Shown here: one piece after another, positions 60,915 through 64,000 of the stretch | Numbering within the stretch: the first letter of the stretch is position 1 | How the letters are laid out: the number at the start of each line of letters is the position of its first letter | Notes under the pieces: generated by a model | Seen by the model: only the letters and a program-made list of their open reading frames with translations | Database searches by the model: none | What the model was told of the DNA's origin: nothing | From: Clostridiales bacterium 1_7_47FAA | Lineage (GTDB): Bacteria; Bacillota; Clostridia; Lachnospirales; Lachnospiraceae | Assembly: GCA_000155435.1 (NCBI GenBank) | Contig: DS990260.1 | Location: forward strand, 2,643,082 to 2,707,081 | Reading direction: 5' to 3' | Length of the DNA: 64,000 nt | Translations under genes and position numbers: made by a program

Positions 60915-61661
60915 ATGAAGATAGAACGTATTAGTGATAATCAGATCCGCTGCACATTGACCAGTTTTGATTTAAGTGTACGCAACATTAACCTGGTAGA
61001 ACTTGCCTATGGCACTGAGAAGGCCAGGAAGCTGTTCCGGGAGATGATCCAGAAAGCATCCAACGAGGTTGGGTTTGAAGCGGAAGACATCCCTCTTATG
61101 GTGGAGGCCATCCCGTTGTCCAGCGAAAGCATCATGCTGGTGATTACCAAGATTGAAGATCCGGAGGAGCTGGATACACGCTTTGCCAAGTTCTCGCCAT
61201 TTACGGAGGAGAACCAGAACCCGTTGCTGTCCCAGCTGGCCAGCGAGTTCCTGGAAGGCGCTGAGAATCCCCTCAACTATCTGGAACCGGATACGGTGGA
61301 GGAGGCGCAGAATAACGCGGACTCCGCGGTCCAGGGCGCGGATAGTGCCAAGAAGAAAAATGCGGTCAGCAGTGCCCGGATATTCCGTTTCGACAGTCTG
61401 GACCGGATCAGTGAAGCCGCCCGCGCGGTCGACGGCATTTATAACGGCGTCAATACCCTTTATAAAAAACCGGATACCCGCCAGTACTATCTGATTGTCA
61501 AGCGCCTGGACTGCGAGGACCTTGACTTTTCAAGGGTGTGCAACATCCTGGCGGAATATGCGGCAAAGCTTCCCAATGAATCTGCCAGCGAGGCTTATTT
61601 TAAAGAACATTATGAGGTGATGATTGAAGGCAGTGCACTGCAGAATCTGGCTAAGATATGA
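60915..61661 (+). CDS. mecA: Adaptor protein MecA
   Basis: A 248-residue adaptor of the ClpC-ClpP protease. The N-terminal substrate-binding part begins MKIERISDNQIRCTLTSFDL and includes ARKLFREMIQKA. An acidic linker (NNADSAVQGADSAKKKN) leads to the C-terminal ClpC-binding domain (FRFDSLDRISEAARAVDG, TLYKKPDTRQYYLIVKR, YAAKLPNESASEAYFKEHYE). In Bacillus MecA delivers ComK and other proteins for breakdown. ATG 60915 follows GGAAGTGATCCT. It has its own promoter and a strong terminator downstream. There is no anti-adaptor gene adjacent. Confidence 0.93.
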   Translation: MKIERISDNQIRCTLTSFDLSVRNINLVELAYGTEKARKLFREMIQKASNEVGFEAEDIPLMVEAIPLSSESIMLVITKIEDPEELDTRFAKFSPFTEENQNPLLSQLASEFLEGAENPLNYLEPDTVEEAQNNADSAVQGADSAKKKNAVSSARIFRFDSLDRISEAARAVDGIYNGVNTLYKKPDTRQYYLIVKRLDCEDLDFSRVCNILAEYAAKLPNESASEAYFKEHYEVMIEGSALQNLAKI

Positions 61662-61793
61662 TGATTGGGACAATTGGCCCATTCGGGCTGATAACTTTAA
61701 CCGCTAAGTTTCGTACAAAATCAAACCAGCCCCTATGATTCACCCAAAAAGCAATCCAATCATAAAACACCCCAACCATAACTCTATATCAAA

Positions 61794-61832
61794 AAATCCC
61801 CCCGCAGCCCACATCCGGCCGCAGGGGGATTT
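61794..61832. terminator. Bidirectional terminator
   Basis: AAATCCCCCCGCAG and CGCAGGGGGATTT form a GC-rich stem with A and T runs on its sides. It lies between the convergent mecA (+) and GntR (-) genes. Confidence 0.85.
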
Positions 61833-61891
61833 CCTTATTATCCATAACTACTGGGGATTCTCAGTTATCTATAATATCATCATAAACACCA

Positions 61892-62569
61892 TCATTTAAA
61901 ATACTGCGGATACTGCTCCCTGAACAGCTTTTCATTCAGCATCCAGTTATTCAGATGCCTGTCCATGGTTTCCACTGCCCTCTTCTTATCCTTTAACCGG
62001 ATTGCATCCAGAAGTTCCCGGTGCTCCCCGATAATCTTATGGTCCTTGACCGTGGTCACGGAAAGGCTCCGTATCCGGTCATAGTGGATGGACAGGCGCT
62101 GGCACATGCTGTAGGTAAGTTCCTTCCTGCATATGGAAAAAAGCTTTCTGTGCATCTCATTGTCCAGTTCCAGCAGTTTTTCAGGAGAACCGCCTTGACG
62201 ATAGAACTCCTGAAGCCGGATATTCTCGTCCAGCCACTTGAGGTCGTCCTCACACGCCATGTCACATACCAGCTCCACGGCTGCCTTTTCCACAATCAGG
62301 CGCAGGAACCTTGCCTCCTCCACCAGCTCCACATCGATCAGGGCAATACGCATGCCCCTTTGGGGAAATATCTCGATGATGCGGGATTCCTCGCTGAGCT
62401 GGATGACCGCCTCGCGCACAGGTGTACGGCTGATGCCAATCTGCTGTGATACCTCAATATCATTAAAGGGGGCCCCGGGTTCCAAATCCAGGGAGATGAT
62501 ATTGTCGCGGATGGTGCGGTAGGCAAATTCCCTTGCGGTCTCGCCTGATTTCTTTTCTTCTATCTTCAT
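61892..62569 (-). CDS. GntR family (FadR subfamily) regulator
   Basis: A 225-residue repressor. The N-terminal winged HTH contains IGISRTPVREAVIQLSEES and IFPQRGMRIALID, and the C-terminal FCD domain is all-helical with metal-binding His/Asp candidates (DNEMHRKLFSICR, EHRELLDAI). Such proteins control sugar-acid and amino-acid catabolism. It is encoded directly after uxuA on the same strand (34 bp), so it is likely the local regulator of uronate use, comparable to UxuR/ExuR. ATG 62569 follows GGAGACTGTACCC. A perfect TTAGTATACTAA (63748-63759) upstream of uxuA is its candidate operator. Confidence 0.92.
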   Translation of the reverse strand: MKIEEKKSGETAREFAYRTIRDNIISLDLEPGAPFNDIEVSQQIGISRTPVREAVIQLSEESRIIEIFPQRGMRIALIDVELVEEARFLRLIVEKAAVELVCDMACEDDLKWLDENIRLQEFYRQGGSPEKLLELDNEMHRKLFSICRKELTYSMCQRLSIHYDRIRSLSVTTVKDHKIIGEHRELLDAIRLKDKKRAVETMDRHLNNWMLNEKLFREQYPQYFK

Positions 62570-62603
62570 GGGTACAGTCTCCTGTTTCTAAACTGATGCG
62601 GAA

Positions 62604-63671
62604 TTACCGGTCCTGCTTTTCAATGGCCTCCCAAAGCCCGTTTAAATAGCATGCCCCAAGGGCCCTGTCATAAAGGCCGTATCCTGGCATGGATACCTCG
62701 CCCCAGATAGCCCTGCCGTGGTCAGGACGCATGATTCCGTCAAATCCGATATCATGGAGCGCCTTCATGATTTCATACATGTCCATGCTTCCGTCCTCTG
62801 ACAGATGGGCTGCTTCCTGGAAATCCCCTGGCGCATTATACTGCAGGTTGCGCACATGGGCAAATGGAATCCTTCCTTTAAGGGAACGGATGATGTCGGG
62901 GATATCATTCTCCGGGTTGCTTCCCAGGGAACCGGTGCACAGGGTAACGCCGTTAAACGGTGCGTCCACTGCCTTCATAAGCTTTAACAGCTGCTCCTTG
63001 CCGGTCATGATTCTTGCCAGTCCGAATACAGGCCATGCCGGATCGTCCGGATGGATTGCCATGCGGATGTCGTATTTCTCACATACCGGCTGGATTGCCT
63101 TTAAGAAATATACCAGGTTGTCAAACAGTCTGTCAGCATCCACATCCTTGTACATTTCAAATAATTCCTTAATCCTGGCCATACGCTCAGGCTCCCATCC
63201 CGGAAGCTCAAAACCATTGGACTTCTCACCCATGGATTCAAACATGTTCTCAGGATTAATCTTGTCAATCTCCTTCTGGTCATAGGCCAGGACCGTGGAA
63301 CCGTCCGGGCGTACCTTGGCAAGGTCGGAACGGGTCCAGTCGAATACAGGCATGAAGTTATAGCAGACAATATGGATATCTGCCTGTCCCAGGCGCTCCA
63401 GCGTTGTAATGTAGTTGGCAATGTACTGTTCCCTCTCAGGCGCGCCCACCTTGATGGCGTCGTGGATGTTCACACTCTCGATTCCCATTACCTTCAGGCC
63501 TTTGGACTCCACGTACTCCTTCATCTGAAGAATACGCTCCATGGGCCATGCCTCGCCTGCCGGGATGTCATACAGTGTGGTGATGATGCCCTTCACACCT
63601 GGAATCTGGCGGATCTGCTCCAGGGAGACTGAGTCAACACCTTCACCAAACCAACGCAATGTCATATCCAT
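62604..63671 (-). CDS. uxuA: Mannonate dehydratase UxuA
   Basis: A 355-residue enzyme that converts D-mannonate to 2-keto-3-deoxy-D-gluconate in the glucuronate pathway. The TIM-barrel segments are MDMTLRWFGEGVDSVSLEQIRQ, RMAIHPDDPAWPVFGLARI (metal-binding His), GVTLCTGSLGSNPEND and RPDHGRAIWGE (metal site). ATG 63671 follows GGAGGACAAGGATT; the frame extends nine codons upstream. It forms a unit with the GntR regulator. UxuB and UxaC are not in this window; they may lie past the right edge or elsewhere. Confidence 0.95.
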   Translation of the reverse strand: MDMTLRWFGEGVDSVSLEQIRQIPGVKGIITTLYDIPAGEAWPMERILQMKEYVESKGLKVMGIESVNIHDAIKVGAPEREQYIANYITTLERLGQADIHIVCYNFMPVFDWTRSDLAKVRPDGSTVLAYDQKEIDKINPENMFESMGEKSNGFELPGWEPERMARIKELFEMYKDVDADRLFDNLVYFLKAIQPVCEKYDIRMAIHPDDPAWPVFGLARIMTGKEQLLKLMKAVDAPFNGVTLCTGSLGSNPENDIPDIIRSLKGRIPFAHVRNLQYNAPGDFQEAAHLSEDGSMDMYEIMKALHDIGFDGIMRPDHGRAIWGEVSMPGYGLYDRALGACYLNGLWEAIEKQDR

Positions 63672-63747
63672 AATCCTTGTCCTCCTTAATTGTTTCATGG
63701 GTTTTAAATAATCCTGTAATCCTATGATTCTATACAGCTTTAATATC

Positions 63748-63759
63748 TTAGTATACTAA
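63748..63759 (-). promoter_or_regulatory. Candidate GntR/UxuR operator upstream of uxuA
   Basis: TTAGTATACTAA is a perfect 12-bp palindrome, 77 bp upstream of the uxuA start. FadR-subfamily GntR proteins bind GTNNAC-centred palindromes, and UxuR/ExuR use GGTATACC-like cores. Binding here by the adjacent GntR protein is likely but not shown. Confidence 0.55.
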
Positions 63760-63912
63760 TATATTACTCTCGGGAGCACGTTTTGTCAATACATAATTGA
63801 CAATATCTCCTATGGAAAATGCCCTGGGCGTATTTAAGCACCCATTTCCGCTCTCTGCACATCCCATAGTTATCTTATATTTAAGCATTAAAATACCTCA
63901 TGCCAATAAAAC

Positions 63913-64000
63913 AGAAAGCCATCTGCCATCCCCCATCAATATAGAAAGGCGCCTGCCATATCCCATGGATACAGAAAAGCGCCTGCCATATCCCATCAAT
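63913..64000. repeat. 30-bp tandem repeats, continuing past the edge
   Basis: Nearly three copies of a 30-bp unit beginning AGAAAGGCGCCTGCCATATC. The array may continue outside the window. It is unrelated in sequence to the 18-bp and 27-bp arrays. Confidence 0.75.

Larger units (their letters stand above)
63672..64000. other. Intergenic region to the right window edge
   Basis: The region upstream of uxuA holds the leader, the operator palindrome and then 30-bp tandem repeats at the right edge (63913-64000). No coding sequence is seen. Confidence 0.6.

Overview
The window looks like chromosomal DNA of an anaerobic, spore-forming, Gram-positive Clostridia, most likely a Lachnospiraceae of the Enterocloster / Clostridium clostridioforme-bolteae type. 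Supporting signs are strong AGGAGG-type ribosome binding sites, MutS2, a MecA adaptor, the sporulation protein YyaC, RpoN, YitT, a ROK glucokinase, a DUF5711-like protein and a TRAP-TAXI transporter, with roughly half GC content in most genes. The species call is an inference from gene content only.

Layout. 1-1200 is the start of a GGDEF-EAL signalling protein cut by the window edge. 1.2-8.1 kb is an AT-rich accessory island on the minus strand: a RhuM-Fic/Doc fusion, a GTPase with a small membrane partner, and an AAA+ ATPase / subtilisin-like protease pair that resembles the IetAS plasmid-stability and anti-phage module. A short relic resembling the 3' end of an rlmD/rumA gene lies inside the island. 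From 8.1 to 25.2 kb are mostly housekeeping genes: rlmD, an 18-bp minisatellite, yhaM, an HtrA-like protein that has lost its catalytic triad, mutS2, a response regulator and histidine kinase, a secreted cell-wall-binding protein, glucokinase, two membrane-anchored proteins (one with LysM), yyaC, and a MerR regulator divergent from an aldo/keto reductase.

25.4-39 kb is a sugar-acid catabolic locus. A four-carbon acid sugar kinase, iron alcohol dehydrogenase, DapA-type aldolase, PdxA2-like dehydrogenase, TAXI binding protein, fused TRAP permease, SDR and YhcH protein are tightly packed, often overlapping, with a flavoprotein and a sugar nucleotidyltransferase beyond. A divergent PrpR-like regulator lacks the GAFTGA loop. 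The shared intergenic region carries three 17-bp TGTT-N9-AACA palindromes. The likely logic is uptake of a small sugar acid, phosphorylation, and oxidation-decarboxylation to a triose phosphate.

39-51 kb holds an M20 peptidase, class I ribonucleotide reductase nrdAB with a candidate NrdR box between the -35 and -10, YitT, a ferredoxin-type aldo/keto reductase, an AlgX/AlgI-like polysaccharide O-acetylation pair, rpoN, and tRNA-Phe, tRNA-Gly(TCC) and tRNA-Gly(GCC). 51.7-64 kb holds a glycogen debranching enzyme, three cell-envelope genes (amidase, phosphoesterase lipoprotein, GH18), an unusual Ser/Thr kinase / ParA-like pair, mecA, and a GntR regulator with uxuA.

A family of palindromic MITE-like elements of about 160 bp recurs. 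In three of three clear copies the terminal TAG of the element is the stop codon of the neighbouring gene. This element, the kinase/ParA-like pair and the island's GTPase and ATPase/protease modules are the most interesting items.
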